Shown piece by piece: positions 8,162 to 16,841 of a stretch of 64,000 nucleotides of DNA; the stretch's first letter is position 1, and each line of letters starts with the position of its first letter. The translations under genes were made by a program, and so were the position numbers. This DNA comes from Robiginitalea myxolifaciens (GTDB lineage Bacteria; Bacteroidota; Bacteroidia; Flavobacteriales; Flavobacteriaceae): positions 523,240 through 587,239 of the forward strand of contig NZ_FOYQ01000001.1 in assembly GCF_900115205.1 (NCBI RefSeq), given 5' to 3'. The notes beneath the pieces were generated by a model that was given only the letters and a program-made list of their open reading frames with translations, did not search any database and was not told the DNA's origin.

Positions 8162-10326
8162 TTAAGTCTCACTACGGGTGCATCCAGGTGTCGGTCAAAG
8201 TACTCCATGATCTTACCAAACAGGTAGCGATCGTAATTCGGCTCACGGCTCCATCCATGGGTCGCACCCGGTGCAAAAGCGAAGTCAAAGTCCTTGCCCT
8301 GTTTAATAAGTTCCTCGGCCAATACAGCCGTAGTCTTGAATGGCACAACATGATCCTGGATCCCATGGACGAACAGTAGTTTATCCTCCAAATTCGCTGC
8401 ATAGTTGAGCGCTTTTCTTTCAAAGATCTCGGGATTCGTCTGTGGACTACGTACAATCGCAACGTCGTCCGTGCCAAAGAATACCGGATCCACAGCCGCA
8501 GCTGCAGCAACACCCACCTGGAATAAGCCAGGCTTCATCAACAGCGAATAAACGGAAAGAGTACCCCCGTAACTGCTGCCCCAGATGCCGATGCGATCAG
8601 GATCCACATAGGCCAGTGACTCCATGTAGGCAACGGCGCTGGCATAATCCTCAATGTCCTGGTCGGCGAAGCCCAGCAGGAACTCCTCACGAAATGCCCG
8701 GCCATAACCGTTGCTACCGCGTGAATCTACCTGCACGATAATATATCCCTTCTTGACCAACAGCTGTTGTACGAGGCTGTAATTGCCGGCCCAGCGGTTC
8801 CTAGCTGTATTCGAATACACGGGTCCAAACAACACCGGATACTTTTTGCCGGCCTGCATGTTAGCGGGTTTCAGAATTCGGGCATGCAGCGTATAATCAT
8901 CTACCAAACTAGGGAAAGTAACGTATTCCGCAGCCGTCCAGGTTCGCTCCGTGAAGGCAGGCAATGGCGACTGGGTAATTTGGGTAGCGCCACCGCCTTC
9001 GCTGCTTACCGCGTAAAGCTCAGGCGGTGCTATGTCGTTGCTATGCCTGAATGCCAAATGGCGGCCATCCGGTGAGGGGTAGCCCACGTTCTGGCCAGCA
9101 AGATTTGTCACCTGCTCGGGATCGCCGCCCGACAAATCCAGGCGATACAGGTGTTGTTCGTAAGGATTAACGCCATTACCAGCATAAAACAGCACATCAC
9201 CAGCAATAATCGGGGCGGACAGTACATCGTAGGATGGATCCGTCAGGAGCTGCGGGCCATCCTCAGGAGTTGCGACATCGATCGCGTAAAGGCCGTAGCG
9301 ATCACCCATATCGCTTAAGAAAATGACTTGCTGCCCATCCGGATGCCAGGCAGATCCAAATGATGTGTACATACGGCTCTCCCGAACACCGCGCCAAATC
9401 TCCTGTAATTGGCTTTCTCCGGCTGCCAGTACGAACAACTTTCGTTCAACAGCTGTGTCGGACGCGATATCGACCAGCAGATCACCACCCGGCGACCAGT
9501 TGAAGTCGATGACCTGGTTAGCGTGCGGGTCTGGCAAATCGAGGTAAATAATATTTCCGCTTTCTACATCGAGCACGCCAACCCTGCGAATTTCGTTGGG
9601 ATCGCCGGGGTAACCTCGGCGTACTTCATTGGGATCGGTTTCCTCAGCAAGGTAATTTGGGAACGGGACCTTTCGCATCTCGCGTCGGTCGACAAGGTGA
9701 AATGCGATTTTCTTGCCGTCAGGAGACCACTTGTACGTTGGCCCACTCCAAATTCCCGGGCCGATTTCACGTTCCGGTCGGCTGTAGCGCCCCTTGGGCA
9801 AGCTGGAGAGACTGGCTATGCCGATCTCAGTGAGCCGGCGATTCTGTTTGGAATGGAAGTCGGCAAGCCACAGGTCGCCGTTATTCACATACGCAGCTTG
9901 GTTACCGCCTGGTGCTATCGACAAGTATCGTGCACCTGCCTCGACGCGCATAAGCTGTTGGTCGACTTTTTGGCTGAGTGATGTCTGCCATAGGTTGTTA
10001 CCTCGAAGGCTTACGATAGTGTTCGGGTCAGCCCAGACAATATCGCGTACTGACGGGGATGTGGTATTGGAACTGAGGCGTACCTCCTTCCCATCGCTTG
10101 TGGATACCCAGAGGCCACGCCCAGGATTTCCCGGTTCACTCCAGGAAAAGGCGAAATGTTCACTGTTCGGGGCCCACACAGGTCTGGAGGGGGTTGTTCC
10201 TGTTAGTTTTGGCGTTGCGAACAGGTCGTCGAGAGTGAGCTCAGCTTCCTGTGCTGTGACTGTTGCGGACAACATCATCAGTAAGCCTGCCACCATCCAT
10301 GTTTGCCAAAAAGCTATTTGTTTCAT
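8146..10326 (-). CDS. S9-family prolyl oligopeptidase/dipeptidyl peptidase IV-like secreted peptidase
   Basis: From the ATG at 10326 the protein has 726 residues and a Sec signal ending near VTAQ. Residues about 30-450 are a DPP-IV-type beta-propeller with WSPDGKKIAF and similar repeats. The C-terminal alpha/beta-hydrolase domain has the catalytic Ser 585 in GSSYGG, Asp 658 in HGIQDHVVP and His 690 in GATHGWS. It probably acts in the periplasm, cutting dipeptides from proline-containing peptides. The frame is open to 10401, but only the Met at 10326 gives a proper signal peptide. The gene is bracketed by short repeats beside a tRNA gene, which may mark an insertion. It is not in an obvious operon. 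Confidence 0.9.
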   Translation of the reverse strand: MKQIAFWQTWMVAGLLMMLSATVTAQEAELTLDDLFATPKLTGTTPSRPVWAPNSEHFAFSWSEPGNPGRGLWVSTSDGKEVRLSSNTTSPSVRDIVWADPNTIVSLRGNNLWQTSLSQKVDQQLMRVEAGARYLSIAPGGNQAAYVNNGDLWLADFHSKQNRRLTEIGIASLSSLPKGRYSRPEREIGPGIWSGPTYKWSPDGKKIAFHLVDRREMRKVPFPNYLAEETDPNEVRRGYPGDPNEIRRVGVLDVESGNIIYLDLPDPHANQVIDFNWSPGGDLLVDIASDTAVERKLFVLAAGESQLQEIWRGVRESRMYTSFGSAWHPDGQQVIFLSDMGDRYGLYAIDVATPEDGPQLLTDPSYDVLSAPIIAGDVLFYAGNGVNPYEQHLYRLDLSGGDPEQVTNLAGQNVGYPSPDGRHLAFRHSNDIAPPELYAVSSEGGGATQITQSPLPAFTERTWTAAEYVTFPSLVDDYTLHARILKPANMQAGKKYPVLFGPVYSNTARNRWAGNYSLVQQLLVKKGYIIVQVDSRGSNGYGRAFREEFLLGFADQDIEDYASAVAYMESLAYVDPDRIGIWGSSYGGTLSVYSLLMKPGLFQVGVAAAAAVDPVFFGTDDVAIVRSPQTNPEIFERKALNYAANLEDKLLFVHGIQDHVVPFKTTAVLAEELIKQGKDFDFAFAPGATHGWSREPNYDRYLFGKIMEYFDRHLDAPVVRLKSASE

Positions 10327-10475
10327 GAGTTTGCTTCTATAAGTGTCAGGTAAATTAATGGTATACTGCTGAATTAGTGCTCTTGTCATTGGAGGGTGCA
10401 TTTTGCACTTTACCTAAGGGAGACAACAAGGTAAAAATACGAACACTAGTATTAAAGTATTTAGAAGGGCACTTG

Positions 10476-10495
10476 AGGATTACTCGCTGGGGCTC
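10476..10495 (-). repeat. Copy B of the 20-bp repeat family
   Basis: AGGATTACTCGCTGGGGCTC differs from copy A at one base. It is 150 bp upstream of the peptidase start and is followed by CGTGAG, which resembles the CGTGAT after copy C. Confidence 0.65.
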
Positions 10496-10518
10496 GTGAG
10501 CTGGGCAGAAGTAAAGTG

Positions 10519-10538
10519 AGGATTACTCGCTTGCGCTC
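10519..10538 (-). repeat. Copy C of the 20-bp repeat family
   Basis: AGGATTACTCGCTTGCGCTC differs from copy A at one base. Read on the minus strand it forms an imperfect hairpin with flanking GAGGAT and ATCCTC arms. It is 43 bp from copy B, so B and C form a loose tandem next to tRNA-Arg. Confidence 0.65.
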
Positions 10539-10654
10539 GTGATCCTCATTGCGCTCGCGACTGCAAATACGAAGCCTTGCAAAGCGCTATGCACTTTGCA
10601 GCCCTTTTTGCCCGTATGCTCAGGCCGAAGTAAACTTCGCCTGAACTTCCGAAC

Positions 10655-10685
10655 AAAAAGCCCTGCAATTTTCATTGCAGGGCTT
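10655..10685 (-). terminator. Rho-independent terminator of tRNA-Arg
   Basis: On the minus strand AAGCCCTGCAAT and ATTGCAGGGCTT form a perfect 12-bp stem with a GAAA tetraloop, followed by a run of T. It lies 12 bp after the 3' end of the tRNA. Confidence 0.9.
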
Positions 10686-10696
10686 CGTGCTTGATG

Positions 10697-10770
10697 TGAC
10701 CGCGGGAGGATTCGAACCCCCAACCCTCAGAGCCGAAATCTGATATTCTATCCAGTTGAACTACGCGGCC
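10697..10770 (-). tRNA. tRNA-Arg, anticodon UCG
   Basis: The 74-nt gene folds as a cloverleaf. The acceptor stem is GGCCGCG with CGCGGTC (one G-U pair) and discriminator A at 10697. The D-arm region reads GTTCAACTGGATAGAAT. The anticodon stem TCAGA/TCTGA encloses TTTCGGC, so the anticodon is TCG. The T-arm contains GGTTCGAATCC. CCA is not encoded and must be added after transcription. It is followed at once by a strong terminator and is 67 bp downstream of yqeY on the same strand. Confidence 0.95.
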
Positions 10771-10837
10771 TAAAAGCGGGCGCAATTTACACAAAAACTG
10801 CGGTTACGCCCGAAATATTTAAAATGATTTTTGAGGC

Positions 10838-11290
10838 TTAGGAACTCAGCTTGGCGCGGACGATTGCCGAGATGGTCTTCCCGTCGGCGGCCCCTGCCAG
10901 TTCCTTGGTAACAGCACCCATGACCTTCCCCATATCCTGCATCCCGGACGCCCCGAGATTATCGATGGTCATAACCACAACCTTCTCGATTTCTTCTTCG
11001 CTAAGCGGCTCGGGCAGAAAGCGTTCCAGCACTTCGATCTGGGCGCGTTCCGGCGCGGCCAGGTCTTCCCGGCCCTGCTCAGTAAAAATCGCTGCGCTGT
11101 CCTTGCGCTGCTTTACGAGTTTTTGAACCAGACTTATTTCATCTGCCTCGCTTAAGGTCTGCCCACCACCCTTGTCGGTTTTGGCCAGTAGGATAGCCGA
11201 TTTTACGGCACGCAGGGATTCCAGGGCTACCGTATCCTTGGCCTTCATGGCGGCCTTCATTTCTGTCATTACACGTTCTTCCAGTGTCAT
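10838..11290 (-). CDS. GatB/YqeY domain protein
   Basis: The 150-residue length and sequence match the YqeY family throughout. Typical blocks are LRAVKSAILLAKTDKGG, the Glu-rich QIEVLERFLPEPLSEEEIEK, and the C-terminal GKVMGAVTKELAGAADGKTIS. The domain is homologous to the C-terminal tRNA-binding part of GatB and probably has tRNA-related activity, but its physiological role is not settled. It is downstream of ftsZ, a position I associate with Bacteroidota genomes, but it has its own promoter and is separated from ftsZ by a terminator. Confidence 0.9.
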   Translation of the reverse strand: MTLEERVMTEMKAAMKAKDTVALESLRAVKSAILLAKTDKGGGQTLSEADEISLVQKLVKQRKDSAAIFTEQGREDLAAPERAQIEVLERFLPEPLSEEEIEKVVVMTIDNLGASGMQDMGKVMGAVTKELAGAADGKTISAIVRAKLSS

Positions 11291-11326
11291 AGGATGTGTC
11301 TTGAGAGGTTCTTTTTATTGAGGTTG

Positions 11327-11357
11327 CAAAGATAAGCATAATCAAGAGGCCTTGAAA
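11327..11357 (-). promoter_or_regulatory. Bacteroidota-type promoter of yqeY
   Basis: On the minus strand TATCTTTG (11334-11327) matches the TAnnTTTG -7 consensus exactly. TTTC (11357-11354) lies 19 bp upstream, one base from the TTTG -33 element. Transcription would start about 30 nt before the yqeY ATG. Confidence 0.65.
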
Positions 11358-11395
11358 GCGCGACAGTGAGGTCCGGGACAGCGAGGTTACCAAAC

Positions 11396-11427
11396 AAAAA
11401 CCCCCGGCTGGAACGGGCCGGGGGCTT
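11396..11427 (-). terminator. Intrinsic terminator at the end of the dcw operon (after ftsZ)
   Basis: On the minus strand AAGCCCCCGGC pairs with GCCGGGGGTTT (11 bp with one G-U pair) around an 8-nt loop and runs into TTTTTG. It lies 37 bp after the ftsZ stop and separates ftsZ from yqeY. Confidence 0.85.
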
Positions 11428-11463
11428 TGCAGAGGCTAACTCTCAAATAACTAATCTACTGCA

Positions 11464-13416
11464 TTAATCAACATTATCGTGCAGGAAGGAATTGTTGGAG
11501 CGCAGGCGCATTTCCTCGTTGCTGTCCTCGCTGAGGGAAGTGCGGCTAACCTGTGCGGCATTGTCATTGCGCTCATTCAGGTCCACACCCTGGCGCTTGT
11601 ACGCGGGCTCCTTCTCTATATCGTCTATACTATTGCGGTTGTGCTGGAACTTGTAGTTGAAATCCTTGAGTTTTGCACGACGCTCATCGGCGCGCTCCGC
11701 CAGGATTTCAGAAATGGGACGGTCTGTTGGATCCCCACCGGTGGCCACATCCGCAGCTTCTTCTTTTTTTGCGATTACCTTTTTCTCGAAAATGAGCTCA
11801 TCCTCCATGAGTTTGGGCTCGAATTCTTCGGCTTTGGATTTGGCCCCGGTCAGGCGTTGCTCCAGTTCCATATATTCTTCCAGGTCGTAACGGGTTTCCC
11901 CGTCCTTACGGTACTCGAGTACCGGAGTGACCTCAATATGTTCTTCGACAGGCAGATCCCGGAGGTCGTCGGCATCCAGGTCAAAGGTGACCACGTTGCT
12001 GGATTCCTCCTCAGGTTCGTTTTTATCGGCGTTCAGGGGCATATCAAAGAGCAGGCTCATTTGATCTTCCTCTTCTTGTTCTGACTTCACAACAATGGGG
12101 TCAATGACCTCGATATTGTGGATGAGTTCCCGGGAATCAATAATCACGAATTCCTCCTCAGCGGCCGGCTCAGCCACCACCTCTTCATAGAAGACGTTGA
12201 AGTTGCGGATATAATGGGTCGTCGGGATCAGCTCGTCGGTTTCCCCCAGGGGTTCCAGAGGCGTTACTTCAGGAGCAACATCCACTTCCATATCGTCCAT
12301 CTCGAGGGAGTGCACTACCCGGTCAGGGGTGCTCGTGGCGATGGGCCGGGATATAACCTCGCTCAGATCGTGCTGGGCCTTTTGTTCGTCTTCCAGGGTA
12401 TGGATGATCTTCTTGCTTTCGGTATTGACAATCTCATCCTGCTGGTCCAAATTAAAACCCGTGGCAATAACCGTTACGTGGATGGCTTCCCCGAGGTCTT
12501 CGTCTTCCCCGACTCCCATGATAATATTCGCGCCATGACCGGCCTGTGCCTGGATGTGGTCGTTGATCTCCCCGATCTCATCGATGGTGATCTCCTGGGA
12601 TCCGGAAACGATTAACAGGAGGACGTTCTGTGCTCCGGTGATTTTATTATCGTTCAGCAGTGGAGAATCCAGGGCCTTGACGATCGCTTCCTGCGCCCGG
12701 GTAGATCCGGTAGCGCTGGCGGAGCCCATAATAGCCGTGCCACTATTGGAAAGTACGGTCTTGGCATCCCGCAGGTCAATATTCTGGGTGTAGTGGTGGG
12801 TAATTACTTCTGCAATTCCGCGAGCTGCCGTGGAAAGGACTTCATCGGCCTTGGAGAAACCAGCCTTAAACCCGAGGTTTCCATAGACTTCCCGCAGTTT
12901 GTTGTTGTTGATTACAATAAGGGAATCGACATTGGCCCGCAGCTTTTCAATCCCCTTCTGTGCCTGAAGACAGCGCATCTTGCCTTCGAACTGAAAAGGA
13001 ATGGTTACGATACCCACGGTGAGGATGTCGAGTTCCCGGGCCTGCTTGGCAATAACCGGAGCGGCTCCGGTTCCCGTTCCCCCACCCATGCCGGCAGTAA
13101 TAAATACCATCTTGGTATTGGAGGAAAGCATCTGCTTGATATCCTCCATGCTCTCCAGGGCAGCCTGCTCCCCTACCTCGGGGTTGGCACCAGCCCCCAA
13201 ACCTTCAGTGAGCCCTACGCCCAGTTGAATTTTGTTGGGTACCGCACTGTTTTGCAGGGCCTGGGCATCTGTGTTGCAGATTACAAAATCCACACCGATG
13301 ATCCCCGCCTGGAACATGTGGTTGATTGCGTTGCTTCCGCCTCCGCCTACTCCGACAACCTTTATCACGTTGCTTTGATTCTTCGGAAGGTCGAAGGTGA
13401 TGTTCTCCATTTCCAT
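11464..13416 (-). CDS. ftsZ: Cell division GTPase FtsZ with long C-terminal extension
   Basis: The 650-residue protein has the tubulin-like GTPase core in residues about 15-325. Visible motifs are the nucleotide loop VVGVGGGGSNAI, the tubulin signature GGGTGTG (111-117) and the T7 loop N212-IDLRD217. It polymerises into the division ring at midcell. The remaining 320 residues are acidic, low in complexity and probably disordered, ending RLRSNNSFLHDNVD, which may serve as the conserved C-terminal peptide. Most bacterial FtsZ proteins have 350-400 residues, so this extension is large, though long forms are known in flavobacteria. It is the last gene of the dcw operon, 37 bp after ftsA. Confidence 0.97.
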   Translation of the reverse strand: MEMENITFDLPKNQSNVIKVVGVGGGGSNAINHMFQAGIIGVDFVICNTDAQALQNSAVPNKIQLGVGLTEGLGAGANPEVGEQAALESMEDIKQMLSSNTKMVFITAGMGGGTGTGAAPVIAKQARELDILTVGIVTIPFQFEGKMRCLQAQKGIEKLRANVDSLIVINNNKLREVYGNLGFKAGFSKADEVLSTAARGIAEVITHHYTQNIDLRDAKTVLSNSGTAIMGSASATGSTRAQEAIVKALDSPLLNDNKITGAQNVLLLIVSGSQEITIDEIGEINDHIQAQAGHGANIIMGVGEDEDLGEAIHVTVIATGFNLDQQDEIVNTESKKIIHTLEDEQKAQHDLSEVISRPIATSTPDRVVHSLEMDDMEVDVAPEVTPLEPLGETDELIPTTHYIRNFNVFYEEVVAEPAAEEEFVIIDSRELIHNIEVIDPIVVKSEQEEEDQMSLLFDMPLNADKNEPEEESSNVVTFDLDADDLRDLPVEEHIEVTPVLEYRKDGETRYDLEEYMELEQRLTGAKSKAEEFEPKLMEDELIFEKKVIAKKEEAADVATGGDPTDRPISEILAERADERRAKLKDFNYKFQHNRNSIDDIEKEPAYKRQGVDLNERNDNAAQVSRTSLSEDSNEEMRLRSNNSFLHDNVD

Positions 13417-13453
13417 AATAATGCGCTTTTAAGTTTATTTTTTATGATCGGGT

Positions 13454-14770
13454 TTATTCTGCGTTATCTAAAAACTCCTTGAGCTTGTCGGCCCATTTGT
13501 CAAAGACCGTGCGGCGCTCCAACTTGGTGCCTGCTGCCTGCTGTGCTCCTTCTCCCGCGGGTTCCAGAACCATTTCTTCCTCGGATTCCGTACCGGCAAA
13601 GTGGCGGTGTTGGTTTTCTACGGCGTTCATCAATAGCCCCACCGCAGTGGCATAGGTTGGGCTGGCGATATCCGTATCGGAGTCTCCGGCCAGGTGTTCG
13701 TTCGGATATCCGATGCGGGTATCCATCCCGGTGATGTACTCCACCAGTTGTTTCAAATGCTTGAGTTGGCTGCCACCTCCGGTAAGGACGATTCCGGCAA
13801 TTAGCTTTTTCTTCTGTTCCTCGTGCCCGTAATTCTTGATCTCCAGGTAAACCTGTTCAATGATTTCCACCACACGGGCATGGATGATCTTGGAGAGGTT
13901 CTTCAGGGTGATCTCCTTGGGCTCACGACCGCGAAGGCCGGGAATGCTCACAATTTCGTTGTCCTTGTTCTCCCCGGGCCAGGCACTTCCGAATTTGATT
14001 TTCAGGAGTTCGGCCTGCTTTTCAATGATGGAACAGCCTTCCTTGATGTCTTCGGTAACCACATTACCTCCGAAAGGAATCACCGCAGTGTGGCGGATAA
14101 TTCCATCCTTGAAGATGGCCAGGTCTGTAGTACCACCCCCGATATCGATAAGGGCCACTCCGGCTTCTTTTTCCTCCTGGCTCAAAACAGCATTAGCGGA
14201 AGCCAGTGGTTCAAGCGTTATATTCTGCAGGTCCAGACCAGCACTCTTAATGCAGCGTCCGATATTCTTTATTGAGGAGATTTGACCAACTACCACGTGG
14301 AAATTGGCTTCCAGACGGCCGCCGTACATTCCTTTTGGAGCCTTGATCTCGGCCTGCCCGTCTACCTTGTATTCCTGTGGGAGTACGTGGATGATTTCCT
14401 CTCCGGGAAGCATTACCAGTTTATAAACCTGGTTGCAGAGTTTATCCAAATCCCCATCGGAGATAACCTCTTCGGAATCCGGACGGGTAATGTAATCGCT
14501 GTGTTGTAGGGAACGGATGTGTTGCCCGGCAATACCCACGGTAACTTCCTCTATGGTCAGTCCGGAATTTGCCTGAGCCTGTTCCACAGCTTGTTGAATG
14601 GATTGAATGGTCTGGGTTATGTTGTTGACCACCCCGCGGTGAACCCCCAGGCTCTTGGATCGGCCAATGCCGACCACTTCAATCTTGCCGTACTCGTTTT
14701 CCCGCCCAATAATCGCTACGATTTTGGTCGTTCCAATGTCCAGTCCTACGGAATACTTTGCTGCTTCCAT
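13454..14770 (-). CDS. ftsA: Cell division protein FtsA
   Basis: The 438-residue protein has the actin-like fold with phosphate motif VGLDIGTTKIVAIIG at the N-terminus, the SHS2/1C domain (about 85-165), the second phosphate loop ALIDIGGGTTDLAIF and the adenosine motif IVLTGGGSQL. The C-terminus, about residues 400-438, ends FDKWADKLKEFLDN, an amphipathic helix suited to membrane binding. FtsA tethers FtsZ filaments to the inner membrane. It lies between ftsQ (6 bp gap) and ftsZ (37 bp gap). Confidence 0.96.
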   Translation of the reverse strand: MEAAKYSVGLDIGTTKIVAIIGRENEYGKIEVVGIGRSKSLGVHRGVVNNITQTIQSIQQAVEQAQANSGLTIEEVTVGIAGQHIRSLQHSDYITRPDSEEVISDGDLDKLCNQVYKLVMLPGEEIIHVLPQEYKVDGQAEIKAPKGMYGGRLEANFHVVVGQISSIKNIGRCIKSAGLDLQNITLEPLASANAVLSQEEKEAGVALIDIGGGTTDLAIFKDGIIRHTAVIPFGGNVVTEDIKEGCSIIEKQAELLKIKFGSAWPGENKDNEIVSIPGLRGREPKEITLKNLSKIIHARVVEIIEQVYLEIKNYGHEEQKKKLIAGIVLTGGGSQLKHLKQLVEYITGMDTRIGYPNEHLAGDSDTDIASPTYATAVGLLMNAVENQHRHFAGTESEEEMVLEPAGEGAQQAAGTKLERRTVFDKWADKLKEFLDNAE

Positions 14771-14776
14771 GTTTGT

Positions 14777-15496
14777 TTAAATTTTAGTGCACACTACCTG
14801 GTTGGAAAACGCAAGGTTTACCTCCCGGTACTGTGCCAGGGTTTGGTCTTGAGTAGCCTTCAGATAGAAGGCTTTAAAATTCTTGAACTTCCGATCCAGG
14901 TCGGTGCTGTCTCCCAGGCGAACCAGAAAATCCTCCATGCGAAACTTCAGCCGGTAATCCGCCTCATCCTCAATATGGATACCGATCACATTCTTGCTGA
15001 GAAAGGAATCCGCATTAATGTATTTCAGGATTTCGTAGACGTCCTCCAGGCTCTTGCCTGTAATCTTACCTGTAATGATGGGCACACGTGCTGAATGGTT
15101 TGGGGATAAGGGCATTTTTAATCCCTGGTCGTCCAGATAAAAGGACGTTGTTCCCGCCACGCGGCCGATGGGATGCCTCTGGATTATTTTCGCGTGCAAC
15201 GTGCCGTCGACAGCGAGAAAAACCTCGGCATTTTTCACCATGTCACAGGTCCTCAGGACCGATTCCATAGTGTTCAAAACTACCGCATCTTGTGGGACGT
15301 TACGGAGGCTCCCATAATTTTGTATTAACAATTTATTAACCATCCCTTCGGTCAGATAGAGTTGGTCTTCCCCTACAAATTCCACCTGTATGCCGGTGAT
15401 CTCACGCCGTTCAGCGCGCCGATCCGAAAAGGCGTAAAGCCCTGTTATACAGATTATTAATCCTGTTATCTTAAGAGTGTTCCACGGTATTCTCAT
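14777..15496 (-). CDS. ftsQ: Cell division protein FtsQ
   Basis: This 239-residue bitopic protein has a short cytoplasmic N-terminus and one transmembrane helix (about 8-24, ITGLIICITGLYAF). A POTRA-like domain follows (EFVGEDQLYLTEGMVNKLL), then the FtsQ/DivIB beta domain. Its position between murC and ftsA supports the call, because sequence conservation of FtsQ is low. It acts in the divisome as a link to FtsL and FtsB. The start overlaps the 3' end of murC by 26 nt. Confidence 0.88.
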   Translation of the reverse strand: MRIPWNTLKITGLIICITGLYAFSDRRAERREITGIQVEFVGEDQLYLTEGMVNKLLIQNYGSLRNVPQDAVVLNTMESVLRTCDMVKNAEVFLAVDGTLHAKIIQRHPIGRVAGTTSFYLDDQGLKMPLSPNHSARVPIITGKITGKSLEDVYEILKYINADSFLSKNVIGIHIEDEADYRLKFRMEDFLVRLGDSTDLDRKFKNFKAFYLKATQDQTLAQYREVNLAFSNQVVCTKI

Positions 15497-16841
15497 CGCT
15501 CAGTGCATTTTTTATTCTCGTGACTTCCAGGCCGATATCCCCTGCGCCCAGCGTTAGGAGGATGTCGGGTAAATTCCGCCCCAATTCGGGCAGTATTTCA
15601 TCTTTGGTAATTAGTCTTTTGTGGGGGTTTGTAATCTGTTCGAGCAGCCAGGAGGAATCGATTCCGGGCAGGGGTTCTTCCCGTGCCGGATAGATCTCCA
15701 AAAGCCAGATTTTATCGAATCGGGAAAGGCTCTTGGCAAAGGCCGCTCCGAAATCCCGGGTCCTGCTGAACAGATGGGGTTGAAAAATGGCAAGCACTTC
15801 TTTTCCGGGGTGCATTTCCCGCACGGCTTCATACACCGCATCGATCTCCGCCGGGTGATGGGCGTAGTCATCGATAAAGAGCAGGTTGCCGGTTTTAATT
15901 TGATATGAAAATCGCCTTTCGACGCCGCGAAACGACGCCAGGGCCTTCACCAAGCGGTCAGGCCGGGAACCGGCCTGTAACGCCATGGTAAAAGCAGCTA
16001 ATCCATTGAGTAAATTGTGCCGTCCGGGCTTTGAAAAACTCACGGACGAATAGGAGGCATCGGGGGTACGGATATCGAAGCGATACTGTCCGGACTCAGT
16101 CCTCAAGTTTTCGATACAATAGGCGGCATCGTCTTCTATCCCATAGGTAATGCCTTCCAGCGGAAGTCCATTGCGTACCACAAGGCTACCTTCGGGCCGC
16201 ACCTTTCCCGCAAACTCCTCAAAAGAAGCTACCAGGGACTGGTGGTCTCCATAGATGTCCAGGTGATCGGCATCCATAGAAGTCACGCAGGCAATCTCGG
16301 GTTCGAGCCATAAAAAGGATCGGTCGTATTCATCGGCTTCAACGACCGAGAATTCCGAGCCGCTGAAATAAAAGTTGGAATTAAAGTCTTCAGAAACCCC
16401 GCCCAGGAATGCCATAAAATCCATCCCTGCTTCCCGCATTAAATGCGCCAGGATGCAAGAGGTAGTTGTTTTGCCGTGGGTTCCGGCCACAGCCAGACAC
16501 CGGGTGACCGAGCTGATCATCCCCAAAACCTGGGAGCGTTTAGCCACTTCAAAGCCCGCCTCCCGAAAATAGATGAGCTGGGCATGAGAGGCAGGTACCG
16601 CTGGGGTATAGACCACTAGGGTGTTCTGCGGTTCACGGTAGGCCTCGGGGATGGCCTCAATATTCGTTTCAAAATTAACTACGGCACCTTCCGACTGTAA
16701 TTTACCCACAAGCGGGGTGGCCGTCTTATCATAACCGGCTACCGTTTTACCGCTGCGCATGAAATATCGCGCCAGGGCAGACATACCAATCCCACCAATA
16801 CCGATGAAATATACACGGGCTATGTCTTTAGGTTGCATCAT
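15471..16841 (-). CDS. murC: UDP-N-acetylmuramate--L-alanine ligase MurC
   Basis: The 456-residue protein has the MurC N-terminal dinucleotide-like domain ([17 protein letters not shown]), the ATP-binding loop [10 protein letters not shown] (about 117-126), the catalytic region [12 protein letters not shown] and a C-terminal ligase domain with [10 protein letters not shown]. It adds L-Ala to UDP-MurNAc in the cytoplasm, the first peptide step of peptidoglycan synthesis. It overlaps murG by 4 nt and ftsQ by 26 nt, which indicates tight coupling. Confidence 0.97.
   Translation of the reverse strand: MMQPKDIARVYFIGIGGIGMSALARYFMRSGKTVAGYDKTATPLVGKLQSEGAVVNFETNIEAIPEAYREPQNTLVVYTPAVPASHAQLIYFREAGFEVAKRSQVLGMISSVTRCLAVAGTHGKTTTSCILAHLMREAGMDFMAFLGGVSEDFNSNFYFSGSEFSVVEADEYDRSFLWLEPEIACVTSMDADHLDIYGDHQSLVASFEEFAGKVRPEGSLVVRNGLPLEGITYGIEDDAAYCIENLRTESGQYRFDIRTPDASYSSVSFSKPGRHNLLNGLAAFTMALQAGSRPDRLVKALASFRGVERRFSYQIKTGNLLFIDDYAHHPAEIDAVYEAVREMHPGKEVLAIFQPHLFSRTRDFGAAFAKSLSRFDKIWLLEIYPAREEPLPGIDSSWLLEQITNPHKRLITKDEILPELGRNLPDILLTLGAGDIGLEVTRIKNALSDENTVEHS

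Larger units (their letters stand above)
10327..10654. other. Non-coding region with repeats and small hairpins between S9 peptidase and tRNA-Arg terminator
   Basis: The region contains two copies of the 20-bp repeat (10476 and 10519). It also has small inverted repeats such as GAGGAT...ATCCTC (10518-10547), GCAAAG...CTTTGC (about 10575-10597) and CGAAGTAAACTTCG (10625-10638). A minus-strand frame across it ends in the same SASE codons as the peptidase but has no coding character. The peptidase promoter should be near its upstream end, but I cannot place it. Confidence 0.5.

Noticed and set aside
10368-10383. 16-nt identity with the 5' end of dtd (48318-48333), both encoding RALIQ in frame
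   Set aside because: About one such match is expected by chance when 64 kb is compared with itself, and the similarity ends at once on both sides.
10523-10723. Minus-strand open frame of 66 codons ending in the same SASE codons as the S9 peptidase
   Set aside because: It runs through the tRNA 3' end, the terminator hairpin and repeat copy C, and its composition is not protein-like. The shared ending comes from the repeat.
10777-10815. CGGGCG...CGCCCG inverted repeat between yqeY and tRNA-Arg as a terminator
   Set aside because: Arms are only 6 bp with a loop of more than 20 nt and no T run.
12118-12615. Long plus-strand open frame opposite ftsZ, and similar frames opposite murG, murE, ftsI and the DUF3857 genes
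   Set aside because: They lie fully inside well-identified genes on the other strand, have no recognisable domains and reflect codon bias of the true genes.
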